Origin: Druceiella hillmani | Taxonomy: Eukaryota > Arthropoda > Insecta > Lepidoptera > Hepialidae | DNA: 64,000 nucleotides | Direction of reading: 5' to 3' | Assembly (NCBI GenBank): GCA_039881145.1 | Contig: JAYKKI010000004.1 | Coordinates: 50,949,001 to 51,013,000, forward strand | Shown: piece by piece, positions 21,600 to 33,656 of the stretch | How the letters are laid out: every line of letters begins with the position of its first letter | Numbering within the stretch: position 1 is the stretch's first letter | Made by a program: the position numbers and the translations under genes | Notes under the pieces: model-generated | Seen by the model: only the letters and a program-made list of their open reading frames with translations | Databases searched by the model: none | What the model was told of the DNA's origin: nothing

Positions 21600-22055
21600 C
21601 AGCAGAGCTAATGTCACGCAGAGGCGGCCGTTCTCCCGCTTGCGCTGCATCGGCTGCCCTGTTATCACACCTAACCGTACTGGCGCGACTCAAATCAAAA
21701 GCTAATACCCTTATTTACAATCCGGCCACCGACCGGATCGGCGGGCACGGCTGCCGCGATAAGACCCGGTCATTACCGCCGCTATCGCCCCGTATCGCCG
21801 CATTGCGTCGCCTCGCCGCCTCGATCGCTGGCGATTGCCGCGGCGCGGTGCGATCAGGTGCCCGCGCCATCATCTTTATGGTGTTTCCGTGGGGGCATCG
21901 GCCCCGTGACGCGCGCTTTATGGAACCGTTCTAGGAATGTGATTCACTAATGTCAATGTAGGGAATAGTAAACAGAATAATATCATAACCGCCGAATAAT
22001 TGCCGACGCGTGGCCCGAGTCCGGAGCTCGGTGAACATTCGAACAACGGTAAGTC
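21600..22055 (+). other. GC-rich island, possible promoter or non-coding first exon
   Basis: The base composition changes sharply to GC-rich with many CpG, most strongly between 21690 and 21920, in contrast to the AT-rich surroundings. A 107-codon frame (21611-21934) is open on the plus strand but looks like composition, not a known protein. At 22045-22054 the sequence aacaacggtaagtc fits a splice donor (cg|gtaagt). Two TTTATGG motifs occur (about 21876 and 21917). This fits a host promoter region or 5' exon, but no downstream exon is recognised in the window. Confidence 0.45.
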
Positions 22056-23851
22056 AAAGTTAAGTGAATGATAAATGTTTAATAAGTAAATGATACATTA
22101 CGAACTGGATAAATTGTGTTGCCCCAATTACCATATCGGCCAAACGACACTACAATTAGCGATGATTTTCGAAACAATCGGCAACCTTTTTCGTGGTTTT
22201 ATACGATCAGCAATTTTGGCTATATCAATTTATCAAATGGGTAGTTCAAAAACGAAAATAAACACTAATAAACGAAAATAAACACTAACTAACAAACACG
22301 CTAGCTTCCAATAAATTGAAAAGCAATTCATTGGAACATAGTTTTGTAACAAGGCGTATTCTAGTAAATTATTTACAAAACAGCAGAATATTTTGTTCAA
22401 TAATAAAGCTCAAGAGACAAAAAAGATTTAATTAAGAATTATTTTTACTCACCTTTTGTCATTTGTTGTTTAAGTTATATCTATTAGTTGCATCCTTAGA
22501 TTAATGAATACTTCAAGATCTTTGGATGATAATACATACGGATGATGTATATGTTAACATCACCATCTACCAAAAAGAATTATATAGTAATAACAAACAA
22601 ACACAAAACTCTATTCAAGTTTTCCCAAATATAGCAGCTGGATGAAGGATATAACTGATCCAGTAGAAGCAGTAGTTACAAATAAAACTTCACTCAACCA
22701 ATACATTTCAACTCGTTTATTAAATGAATTTTTAAACTTTTTCTTACCACAGACGATAAAATTGTATAATGAATGCCCGTGCCGTGCTTTTCCCACCTAA
22801 CTACAGGGTCTTCTAAAAAATTATGACAACTAACAATCAACTTTCCAAACTTTCTTAAGTGCATTTCACTAAAATCACTTTATGAGACTGACCGGCGTAT
22901 CTTAGCGGTAACACCTTGTCCTCTGAAACGTGATTCGCTAAAATTTCGCATAAAAGAGAAATTTTCTTCATGTATCTCCAGCGTCCTTAATGAAAACGCA
23001 ATAGACTTTATGAACGGAAACTATGCACAACTTATTTCGTATTCAATTTTCAAAATAACGGATGGTTCAAAACATTCTTTAATACTTTTTTTCTGAACAC
23101 TTCGATCCATTCCGCCTCGCTAAAAGATAATAATAATATCACAATAGGCACGATGACAGTATAAAAGAATCATAAAAAAAAATATTTTATATAAAAAAAT
23201 ATGCTCAAAGGATTCAAAAAAAGAATTAAATTTTTATGTGGACCTACGTAAACGACTACCTCAATTTTTACGATAATAGTAAGATTAATATGATTTTCAA
23301 TAAAATTATAAAATACTGCAATCAACCATATTAACTGAAAACGAATGACGTCACTCCTAAGTAAACGTTACCATTTTGTTTGAACTTTCGATTGTTTTCT
23401 ACCTCATCTAATTACTTGATTTGTTGTTTAAAACACTTCAATTATTCAGTATTGTGATAATAGTAAAAGAAAACAAGAATAATCAACGGTGGAACAAGAA
23501 TTATTAAGGCAAATAATTCTAATTTTCCCAGAATTTATTTGTTGATGATGCGAGTATTTTTTTTCTTGCATCACATAAAGACTTTTGCTCATCAGAATAT
23601 CGAAATGTGAAAACTTCCTCGTAAGTACATAATTATTAATATTTAATAATAAGTAAAATTCAACTTACAAAACCCCTTTTTAACACTATGTCATTGTTTA
23701 TTTTTGAGGTTAGCTAACATACTCAAAAAAAACAGTTATTTTTAATACTACTTTTAAAAAAATATTGCATGTTACTCCCGTAAGTGAGCAAATCAAACAT
23801 AACCTCAACAATAATTTACTTATTATCAAACACTTGTCTCATTTCAAGCAA
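22056..23851. other. Unannotated stretch
   Basis: No coding homology is recognised. Near 22890 'ccggcgtatcttagcggtaac' looks like a tRNA-type A box and might mark a SINE head, but no B box follows. Confidence 0.35.
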
Positions 23852-25003
23852 AGATTTTGAGTTATGCACGTATCAATCTATAGTGAATACTCGCATCAAA
23901 GTGATCTTCGCAGAAGTAAATTGCGAATTCTTTTGAGTTATGCACATATCAATATATAGTGAATACTCGCATCAAAGTGATCTTCGCAGAAGTAAATTGC
24001 AAATTCTTTTGAGTTATGCACATGTCAATCTATAGTGAATACTCGCATCAAAGTGATCTTCGCAGAAATAAATTGTCGAATTGTTTTGAGTTATGCACAT
24101 ATCAATCTATAGTGAATACTCGCATCAAAGTGATCTTCGCAGAAGTAAATTGCGAATTCTTTTGAGTTATGCACATATCAATCTATAGTGAATACTCGCA
24201 TCAAAGTGATCTTCACAGAAATAAATTGTCGAATTCTTTTGAGTTATGCACGTATCAATCTATAGTGACTACTCGCATCAAAGTGATCTTCGCAGAAGTA
24301 AATTGCGAATTCTTTTGAGTTATGCACGTATCAATCTATAGTGAATACTCGCATCAAAGTGATCTTCGCAGAAGTAAATTGCGAATTCTTTTGAGTTATG
24401 CACATATCAATATATAGTGAATACTCGCATCAAAGTGATCTTCGCAGAAGTAAATTGCAAATTCTTTTGAGTTATGCACATGTCAATCTATAGTGAATAC
24501 TCGCATCAAAGTGATCTTCGCAGAAATAAATTGTCGAATTGTTTTGAGTTATGCACATATCAATCTATAGTGAATACTCGCATCAAAGTGATCTTCGCAG
24601 AAGTAAATTGCGAATTCTTTTGAGTTATGCACATATCAATCTATAGTGAATACTCGCATCAAAGTGATCTTCACAGAAATAAATTGTCGAATTCTTTTGA
24701 GTTATACACGTATCAATCTATAGTGACCACTCGCATCAAAGTGATCTTCGCAGAAGTAAATTGCGAATTCTTTTGAGTTATGCACATATCAATATATAGT
24801 GAATACTCGCATCAAAGTGATCTTCGCAGAAGTAAATTGCAAATTCTTTTGAGTTATGCACATGTCAATCTATAGTGAATACTCGCATCAAAGTGATCTT
24901 CGCAGAAGTAAATTGCAAATTCTTTTGAGTTATGCACATGTCAATCTATAGTGAATACTCGTATCAAAGTGATCTTCACAGAAATAAATTGTCGAATTCT
25001 TAG
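23852..25003. repeat. 76-bp satellite array with six-unit higher-order structure, about 15 units
   Basis: Units run ttttgagttatgcacatatc, aatctatagtgaatactcgc, atcaaagtgatcttcgcaga, agtaaattgcgaattc. Diagnostic variants (cgtatc, caatata, catgtc with gaattg, cacagaaataaattgtcg, gtgactact) recur in the same order every six units, with a period of about 458 bp (23859 to 24317). Two full sets are followed by a partial third set. Most units carry an EcoRI site gaattc. Confidence 0.95.
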
Positions 25004-25176
25004 GCATAACTGTTGAGTCTCGCCATACGAGCTTTACCCACTTATCTCTCATTATTTTCTTGTTCGGGACGTAAATAAATAGTTTTTAGGTATTTTTATT
25101 AAGGTTTTTTTATACTGAGCACACCACATGTAAACTTTGGAATTATTTTTAACAGACGAAATATGGAATATACTAT

Positions 25177-25412
25177 ATAAGGTAATTGATACAAATAAGG
25201 CCTATGTTCTAATAAGGCATATACACTCAAAAATTGAGAAGAATAACCCCAACTTCGAAAATACTTTACACACTCACAGATAAATGCCCTATAAACCGAC
25301 CGAGTGCGCGAGCGCGTTTGTACAGTATTTTCGAAGTTGGGTTTATTCTTCTCAATTTCTAGGTGTATAGGCTTTATTAGATCATAGGCCTTATTTGTAT
25401 CAAATACCTTAT
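25177..25412. mobile_element. 236-bp foldback (MITE-like) element
   Basis: Arms of 94 bp, 25177-25270 and 25319-25412, are inverted copies with about ten mismatches. Shared text is tgatacaaataaggcctatg, aattgagaagaataa and cccaacttcgaaaatact. The 48-base centre is GC-richer (gaccgagtgcgcgagcgcg). No coding capacity is present. The flanks do not give a clear target duplication. Confidence 0.85.
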
Positions 25413-25627
25413 CTTTCTACGTTAAACATAGACACTATGCAATGTTTATTTACGCTTGACGTCACAAGCTGACTTCATGCGTAAACATTTTAGCGCTAAA
25501 TTCAAAGTCGGTAGAAAACAATGCTTTGCTTATCTTATATCATCTTAGATCGTTGCTGAAGTAATATTATTTTCGGAAATGATACATACCTATTCTAAAT
25601 ACTGACTGCTCAGCAATTGGAACTAAA

Positions 25628-26038
25628 TTTATTTGACTAAATTTTTTTTATTTCATTAATCATAATTTCATAAATATTTGACTAAATTTTTTTTATTTCA
25701 TTAATCATAATTTCAAGGTACAATCTGATGAAGAGTGAAAAAATTTGTAATAATCTTAAAAATTTACCGAGTTACAAAAGTTTAAATTTAACCTTAGAGA
25801 AGGACGTCAATACTGTGTTGTGAGGTCATTTTTAATATTGCACATTATATTCTACGAGAGGAAAAGAGACAGGGATATATCCAACTCTATCCGTATCTTC
25901 AAATTTAGAAACCTACAACTGGCTTATTTTTCAATCAATTTTTTCAAGGCTGGTTTTTAATTAACTTATATCTCACAATATTGTACGAAAAATATCCAAA
26001 TTTAGAATGACTCAACTACCCTATTCTGCCACATACTA
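25628..26038 (+). repeat. Dispersed repeat family A, copy 3
   Basis: Same orientation as 12291-12665. The first part is itself duplicated: 'atttgactaaattttttttatttcattaat' (only part given) occurs at about 25631 and 25676. The rest follows family A to 'gactcaactaccctattctg'. Confidence 0.88.
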
Positions 26039-26276
26039 CTCTGCCACACATCAACTAAAATGTTTGAGAAATTAAGTTTGAAGAGGTTCCCTCAAGGGAA
26101 CAACTAAAACTCAGGGGAGCAACCTCCCTTGTGTTCAAACGCTCAATCCATGTATATCACTTATTTATGATTAGTTAAATTATTATAATGTCCTAGAATT
26201 TATTATAATATCTATGCACCATAAAATTAGTCCCGCTATCATTATTGAAACGTAAAGTGCAGAGCTGCAATATTTT

Positions 26277-27043
26277 TATACCTATATGTAAATAAAAAAA
26301 TAAATAAATAAACAACTTATAACTATTAAACTTGAACATTGACTAAAATTAATTTCAAGCAATAAAGTCATCGCACATGTATAATACTGGCAATAGAATA
26401 TCTAAAATGTCAGTAAAATTTGTAGTTTTTTCATCATATTTACATAGATTCACCATGCTGTCACGGGTAACTTTGGATCCGTACCTGTATGTAAATAAAT
26501 AAATAAACAGCTTATAACTATTAAACTTGAACTTTGACTAAAATTAATTTCAAGCAATAAAGTCATCGCACATGTATAATACTGGCAATAGAATATCTAA
26601 AGTGAATTTGTAGTTCTTTCTTCGTATTTACATAGGTTCACCATGCTGTCACGGGTAACTTCAGATTCGTACCTAAATGTAAATAAATAAATAAATAAAC
26701 GGCTTAAAACTATTAAACTTGAACATTGATATTAATTAATTTCAAGCAATAAAGTTATCGCACATATACAATACTAGCAATAGAATATCTAGTGTCAGCA
26801 GAATTTGTAGTTCTTTCTTCGTATTTACATACGTTCACCATGCTGTCACGGGTAACTTCAGATTCGTACCTAAATGTAAATAAATAAATAAAGGGCTTAT
26901 AACTATTAAACTTGACACTGACTATACTTAATTTCAAGCAATAAAGGTATAGCACATGTATAATACTATCAATCAGCAAAATTTGTAGTTTATTCTTCAT
27001 ATTTACACACGTTCACCATGCTGTCGCGGGTAACTTTAGAGCG
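26277..27043. repeat. 193-bp tandem repeat, four units
   Basis: Units are marked by aactattaaacttgaac at 26321, 26516, 26708 and 26901. They contain ttcaagcaataaagtcatcg, caatagaatatctaa, tttacatag.ttcaccatgc and tgtcacgggtaact, and are separated by aaataaataaat runs. Confidence 0.92.
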
Positions 27044-28079
27044 TTAATAAAAATCTCTGTCAAGATATAAATAAAATTATTGAACATCATAGAACCTTTT
27101 ACTTTATTATGCTATGTATTTTATCCGGATTCCCAAATGCAACAATTTCAATGAATATTATATACACCATGCCAATGTTCCGCGCTATGCGAGGTAAGCC
27201 AGGGTAAACAAACTTTTCAATAATGTATAAATGTCTCATATTACATATTACTTGTCGCTACTTAGACCAACGAATGTTGGGCGTAGATCGAATTCGCGCG
27301 GTAAATCTTCAATACCAAGCTTTATTGAAATTAATTGGATATGTATATATAATGCTGATAATTGTTGGTGAATATACACCATCCCAAATCTCTCTGCTCT
27401 TTAAGGAACGAAAGAAAATGACGCTTTTGGATCCACTCCAATGTCGGAAAATTTCGAAAATATCACTGTATCTCCATGGACTATGCTTAGCACAACTCGA
27501 AAAAATATGTCGACTATGGATTCCCGGGCACAATGCAAAATAAGACGATCATATTAATAAATTGTTTTATACCTCATATTGAGATACATTGTCAGCAGTA
27601 GAGAAAGGGTTAAGCGTCCCACAGTGACGATTCACGCCAAGCGCCGCGCGGCGTCATCAAAGCAATATGTCGCGGTCGGCAAACCCTTTTTCGACTTTGA
27701 ATATTAAACGATATAGGAATATTGTTAGCAGAAAGAATATTGTTACCAAATTCAGTTTGAGCCCCGCACGCGGGTTAAAAACAAACAAAAAATGATGACT
27801 CATTTGAATCTCCCCAAAATACCAGTGAAATTATGAATTACGATTTTTGTTTATTTATGTCTATGATTGAAACAATACTGAGTATAACTGGATAAAAACT
27901 TAGTTCTGCACATTTTATCGGTTCTGAAAAAATAGGCTAAGGCAAGCGGATATTCCGTTTTCCCAGTTATAGTACAAAACACTAAACAAAGGATAAATGC
28001 TTAAGTCCTAAACTGGTAATATTATAATATAATTAAAAGTATAAAAACCGCCGTCGATTTATAATACAAGCATATTAAC
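27044..28079. other. Unannotated stretch with a short GC-rich patch
   Basis: No recognised gene. Frames at 27223-27543 (plus) and 27309-27533 (minus) show no known domain. A GC-rich patch at about 27610-27680 contains gccaagcgccgcgcggcgtc. Confidence 0.35.
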
Positions 28080-28460
28080 AAACGCGTGCCAACAGACAGA
28101 CAGACCGAGCAACCGCTTAAAATACAATTCTGCACTCAAAACTGGCAACGTTTTTAATTACGACGGTGACCGAGCAGCCGTTAGCATCCACAAGCGTACA
28201 ACCGCCGTACAGTTGTTCTAAACCATTATTTAAATATAAAACAAATACTTTACTCGCGAAACGCCACATACGTTCCCAAACTTTACGAGCGTCGTCTTGA
28301 AAAATGTCTACAATGCCAATCGCAGCCCACTTTTACTATCCGACTTCATTAAAGTGGCAGATAAAATCGCGTGCGAGCTCGCATCGAAATCGCCGAGCGA
28401 GCGCCCTATCTCTATTGAGATCTCCATAGCCGCATACATTTGTTACCAGTGGCGCCCGTC
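28080..28460. other. GC-enriched island
   Basis: CpG-containing, relatively GC-rich sequence (cgagcaaccgc, cgacggtgaccgagcagccg, gcgtgcgagctcgcatcg, gccgagcgagcgccc) stands out from the AT-rich flanks. Short frames exist but no protein family is recognised. It could be regulatory DNA or an old exon. Confidence 0.35.
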
Positions 28461-30309
28461 AAATGTACTTTTCTTATCTGTCCAATATTTAACTTAAACT
28501 GATGAAGCTTATAATATACAACCGTTCCATGATTACCAGGTTGGAAACGAGTGAATCCTTTCAACGACGAGTGAAAACTTATTGAAACTTTATCTATACG
28601 TGAAAAAAATTTAGGGAACCTTCATCGGCCCGTGGCCCGTTTAATCGGGGAGGCCCGTGTCGGTATCGCACAGATTTTTACATTTAACTGGTGATTAATA
28701 AAAATCGAAAAGAAACAAACACACTTTGACCTACTTTTATTGTGGTCTAATTAAAAATATATGCACTAAGTAGCTTTTCTCCGCTGCGTCGGTTATAGTT
28801 ACAAACTTATAGGAAGAAATGAAAACATGCAGCGCCATCAAATTTGGTTAAAGAGAAATTAAATACTAAGTCTTTTATTATGTATAATATAAATGTCAGT
28901 CTTTTTTATGTATAATATAAATGACATTGAAAACAAAACTATTTCCCTCTACATTAAGATTTATTCTGTCGTTTTAAAAAATTATGTCGATCTGTCGCTT
29001 CATTGCCACGTTACTTCATTACTCCATTTAAGTAGTTTTCAGTTTCAAATAAGAATTTTTCCGAAGGAATATCCTGGATGAATGTCTCAGGATGAAAAGC
29101 ATCCTATATCACTTCCCGGCCCGCCAATTATTTCTGTGCAAATCACATCAGTTAATTTCTCCCTTAAGATTTTAAAAAAGTATAAATCATACACTTTCGC
29201 ATTTATACTATTAAAGTTAGGATTCACTACAGTTTAAGGTGACAGTTTAAGGCGTAGTCAACAGTTACTCATATCATCATCAAATACTGACGGATTGACG
29301 AAAAATTGATCGTCTAATTGTAACGATTGACGGATTACTGAAGGAACATTTACAATTCAATGAACAAACTTTCGACAATACGCCTGTATTTCTTTAATAT
29401 GATTGGGCGTCTAACTGTCACCCAAAATAATATTTGACAACGTAATGATATGCTGAGTAGAAGAAAGCAGTGAAAATGCATTCTAGCAAAAAAAAGGAAA
29501 AACTACGTTCCAACACCTAACGAAGGTGGGAGGTCGCGGTTAAAGCTACAGCAGCTACATGATAAAAGGGGTTGTTCAAAAATTGCCTAAGCGGATCGAT
29601 TGGTTCACGAAAACATCCATATAAGATTTTTATATGCGTTTATGTATTGTACAAAGAAAGATTCATAGCTGTTAATAAAATGTTTTATAAAAAAACACAA
29701 CAAATATTTTTTTTCAACAATATTTTTATATATGCAAAATTTAATAATTTACTTTAATTAGTACTACGTTTTTGCCCACGGCTACTTGCTTCATCCAGTT
29801 GTACCCAGTTGTTAATGACAGTGGGACACGTAGTCAACAGTTAACCATCTCATTATCGTTAGCAGGCTGATTTTTATTACTTGATATCGAGATATATCAG
29901 TTTCTTTCTTAGACTTAAATAACTGCAAGTAACCGAGACTGATTCAGTGGGTAAATAGAGCAACAATAAATTCTTTTTTTTATTTAAGATATCGCAAGAG
30001 GTGCCAATTGGGAAACCGAGTTTATAAAGACCCCAAAACAATTTTTTTACATTTTTTTATAATTATTCTAGAGATATTGCTCAAAATATCGACAAAAAAG
30101 ATGCCCCCTAACATACTTCTCGTTACAGTCAATTATTGTCTATTTTCCTTTATTTTCCTGTGGACTTTTATTTGCTTCAGTCATTTTATCATCTAAATAT
30201 GGAAAACCATGCATTATTATGTGGACTAGATTTCGGACCAAATATTTTATGTTCAACCAACGTTTTGTATTTATAACTGTGATATTGGACTTTATTGTAG
30301 GCACTTAAT
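28461..30309. other. Unannotated stretch
   Basis: No recognised coding or RNA feature. A motif cgtagtcaacagtta occurs twice (about 29254 and 29831), hinting at an old duplication. Confidence 0.35.
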
Positions 30310-30640
30310 CCATTCCGCTAAGCACTTGACTCCAGTTGATGTACTTCGTTCAATCGGTATAGTTCGATACGGAATCGTGACAAGCGCGCCACTGCCGCAC
30401 ACCACATCCGACTCGAGGGCCCTAAAAGCCAGACGGCCTACGCGGGTACCCGAAAACCGCGATAAACGCACATTCCGCGCCAACCGCGTCCGGGCGGGAA
30501 GCTCTCGAGAATGACAGGGCCGTCGTATTGTATGATTTTTATTGGTCTTAATTAAGGAAATTAACACAAACCGTCTGCCGTATCGGCGACTCTTCCTCGG
30601 TAAATAACTGCCTTTTCGGATAAGCGGCTTCGTTTGCAAA
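30310..30640. other. GC-rich island with open minus-strand frame
   Basis: A CpG-rich block (gggccctaaaagcc, gacggcctacgcgggtaccc, cgcgccaaccgcgtccgggc) lies in AT-rich DNA. The minus strand is open from 30639 to 30292 (115 codons, basic, no domain known to me), probably because of composition. Embedded tttttattggtcttaattaa could be factor-binding sequence. A host regulatory element is plausible. Confidence 0.4.
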
Positions 30641-30931
30641 GGCGCTTTGTGACAGAGGCGATATTCTTATACTATAACGATGACGAAACTTGCTAAAACT
30701 GATAAGACTACTTAAGATCAGATATGTGCCAGCTATTGGCGACTAGTCACAAAATCTAACCATTTGGACATTTTTTCAACAAATAAGATAATAAACAGAG
30801 TTTCCGCCTGAGAAACCGAGGTGACGTTCCACAATAACTGACAGAAAGTCAGATATGGTAAACATATATTTTACCATCACTAACACTCAAGTATTTTATT
30901 CAAGAAATAGGCGGCACATTGTGCGCTAATA

Positions 30932-31044
30932 CATTTATTACCCACTTGATTAAACTTGATTAAATAGTAAACAAATTTATTACCCACTTGATTAAACTTG
31001 ATTAAATAGTAAACATATTTATTACCCACTTGATTAAACGAATA
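30932..31044. repeat. 42-bp tandem repeat, three copies
   Basis: Units of atttattacccacttgatta followed by aacttgattaaatagtaaac, the last copy partial. Confidence 0.9.
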
Positions 31045-31939
31045 GACAATTTGATTAATACACTAACAATTTTATCCAATCTTCACATTGGAAACTTTAT
31101 GTAATACAATAAAATAAGGCGAAATAAAGGCTAAACCTAGAAAGGAGAAAAGCTGAAAAACGATTTTCGTAACATTCGATCTTTGATATCTTATCTAAAA
31201 ATCTTAACAGACATGATGTTATAAGACTTTTCAGCCCATCTTTAGAACGTCAAGACAAAGGTCTATCCAAATGTTTAGTTTTCCTCCTTTCACTCAGAGA
31301 CTTAATCCTTTTTTCTTCAAACTTTCTCCCCACGTTGTGTACCTTAGGGTGTGCTCTAGAATCGGATATGTTATAAGATTATAGTTTCTAATAAGCAAGT
31401 ATAAACGCATTACAAATTAAAAATAATGAAAAATATAATAAATGCCGCCATCTAATGGAAAATTATAAAACTACTCGTTTATTATAGTTGTTTAAATACG
31501 AAACAGATGTCGCTGTCAATTAATAAATTAAGAAGTTGTAAAGCTGTGAAATAATATTGATAATTTCCATTGCAGAAATGCTATTAAAATGTTTTCATCG
31601 AATTTTATTAAAATCCATTTAGTAGTTTTTCTTGCTGCACGCACTAACAGCACAGACAGACACAGTCTCGTCATAATTTTATTACACGAACAGATTTCCA
31701 TTTCAAGTAAGCTTAAAGTGGTGAGTGATATATCTTTGCTTATAAATGAAGATCATTAATCAGTCTAAATAAGTATTCTTACATCTACAGACAGACTTAA
31801 ACATTTTATCAAGAACCTGCATAGTTTCAATTCAACCGCCTTCATCTTTCAGACTCACAATTTTATTTCATCCTATTCTTCCAAATAAATATAAACCATC
31901 GAAGTAAATAATTGAAAAATAACTAATATGTTGTATACC
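31045..31939. other. Unannotated stretch
   Basis: No gene recognised. A patch at 31640-31700 (gcacagacagacacag, cgtcataattttattac) resembles the end of an insect interspersed repeat. Confidence 0.35.
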
Positions 31940-32215
31940 AGCACCGTGGTATGTCGGATTTATCACAAAGCTTAGGCCTTGACGGTGCGGCACACCACGA
32001 AATCCCGGGTTCGATTCACAAGCGCCTTCGAGCGGGGCTCGAGTAATGTTTAAAATCGTGAAGGTAAAATACTAGAGACCAGTGGCAGCGCCACTGGTGC
32101 AAAAAGCCTCACACTGCGATCACCAACAAGTCGGTCAAACATGGCGATTACGGGCAATGATACATTATGCTTTAAGTAGGCCTATATTCAGCAGTGGACT
32201 TAAGACAGGTGTTGT
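31940..32215 (+). mobile_element. tRNA-related SINE with RTE-like tail
   Basis: A B box, cgggttcgattcac, lies at about 32007-32020 after 'gcacaccacgaaatcc'. It is followed by 'ctcgagtaatgtttaaaatc' and a small hairpin (accagtggc/gccactggt). The element ends with 'gtaggcctatattcagcagt' and 'ggacttaagacaggtgttg'. That tail is shared with RTE-clade LINEs and SINEs of moths (family knowledge), which supply the reverse transcriptase for copying. The A box is decayed and no target duplication was found. Confidence 0.7.
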
Positions 32216-33164
32216 TGTTTGTTTATTAATAAATAAACAAATTAAACTGTTAACTAACTTGCAAACACTTTACAATTTACCTATCCTATGTCAATACAAA
32301 ACAGATCAAATAAAATACAAAAAAAAAACAAAAATATATTTCTTAGTTTAACAGACCGACAAAAACGTGATTTCAGTAGCGTCTTAGTGTAATTACAGTT
32401 TTATCGTGGAAAACTAAAAAATAGAATTGTTTGATTTATTTCGGGCTCAAAACTTTTCACGTTCAGAACGATGAGAGAAAGTAAATTTGAGAAAATGTTT
32501 GAGTAAAAATACATTATGTTTAGTCACCAATTTTCCTACAACCTTTGCTTAGGTTTTACAGATCTCTGTTTTTTTTTATAATTTTACATTTACTATTTTC
32601 GTAAATAAGGGGAAGAGGAACATATTTTTAGCATTTTTCGGAATTCGAAATTCCGGATTTTGAAGGCGTTTTTTCGTAGACGGTTGGATTTTTTCACATT
32701 CACTAAAAATGTTTCACGTTCAGAATGATGAGGATAATTAGGACCTGCGAAGAAGTGTTGTAAGATAAAATATACCATGTTGAGTCACTATCACTAAGAA
32801 ATAACTGAACATTCCGTTATATTCTGTAAAAAGCATGACATGTGTAAACATGCTTTAGGGATTGCGATTGTACTGTATCACTGGAACAATTTTGTTTGTT
32901 ACAACGAGAGGCGTGTGTTTCAACGATGTTAACGGTCTGGCTGGTATCCAAACAGTGTTTCGTGTGAATGGGTATTTATGAGATTGGTATGTATGTGCAA
33001 TGTGGCACTTTGACCCTTTGATCACGGACTATCCTCTTTGGCGAAATATAGTGCGAAGATATGTATACATTTCATTATATATATAGCGCATTACATAGGC
33101 AGATTATAGTATATTATCATTTTGTTTAATTGGTCGCACGTGAAATTTGTTTATTTTAAGCATA
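32216..33164. other. Unannotated stretch
   Basis: No gene recognised. 'ttttcacgttcagaacgatga' near 32453 recurs slightly changed near 32711, suggesting an old duplication of about 260 bases. A palindrome, ttcggaattcgaaattccgg, is near 32638. Confidence 0.35.
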
Positions 33165-33545
33165 ACAAAAAACTGGCCAAGTGCCAGTCGGATTCGCGCA
33201 CGAAGGGCTCCGTAGCTCCAAACAATATTAAACTTGGAAGTTTGTATTTCTCAAATACACTGGAAAAGAAAGTTATTTCTGCAGTCGGTACCTAAAATAT
33301 CCTGTCTCAAAAATTACAAAATATATCTTATTTCAGCCAATTTTCCTTTAAAGTTCATTTTAAGTTCTACTACCCTCTCTTTTTTCAGAATTTAGAAGGG
33401 GACACACTTTTTAAGACTTTAGAAGCGCATATTTCTCCAATTATTGACGTAAACAAAAAAGTTATTTCGGAAGCTCTATATCATTTTTAAGACCTATCTA
33501 ATGATACCCCCATACGACTATGTGCACAGGATTTTTTTTTCATCC
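33165..33545 (+). repeat. Interspersed repeat of the 'tggccaagtgccagtcggat' family
   Basis: It begins aaaactggccaagtgccagt, then cggattcgcgcacgaagggc and tccgta, the head of a widespread insect repeat. It continues with non-coding internal text typical of that family (agacctatctaatgatacccc) and ends before the AT microsatellite. No protein is encoded. Confidence 0.75.
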
Positions 33546-33598
33546 CTAAGTTACGTACATGGAGTTCAACCACTAATATTATTTTTTTTCATAATTCC

Positions 33599-33601
<3 letters not shown>

Positions 33602-33653
<52 letters not shown>
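33602..33653. repeat. (AT)n microsatellite
   Basis: Pure AT run of about 52 bases directly after the preceding interspersed repeat. Confidence 0.97.

Positions 33654-33656
<3 letters not shown>

Noticed and set aside
22885..22950. tRNA gene from the A-box-like 'gcgtatcttagcggt'
   Set aside because: No B box or cloverleaf follows; at most a decayed SINE head.
23852..25003. CRISPR array
   Set aside because: Units are contiguous 76-bp satellites without unique spacers, in eukaryotic DNA with no cas genes.
28499..28552. CUGAUGA followed by GGAAAC, a possible second hammerhead
   Set aside because: The bases next to the two core segments do not pair to form stem II, and no stem III or I is evident.
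31990..32025. tRNA gene from the B box 'gggttcgattc'
   Set aside because: There is no matching A box or acceptor stem, and the downstream text is that of a SINE.
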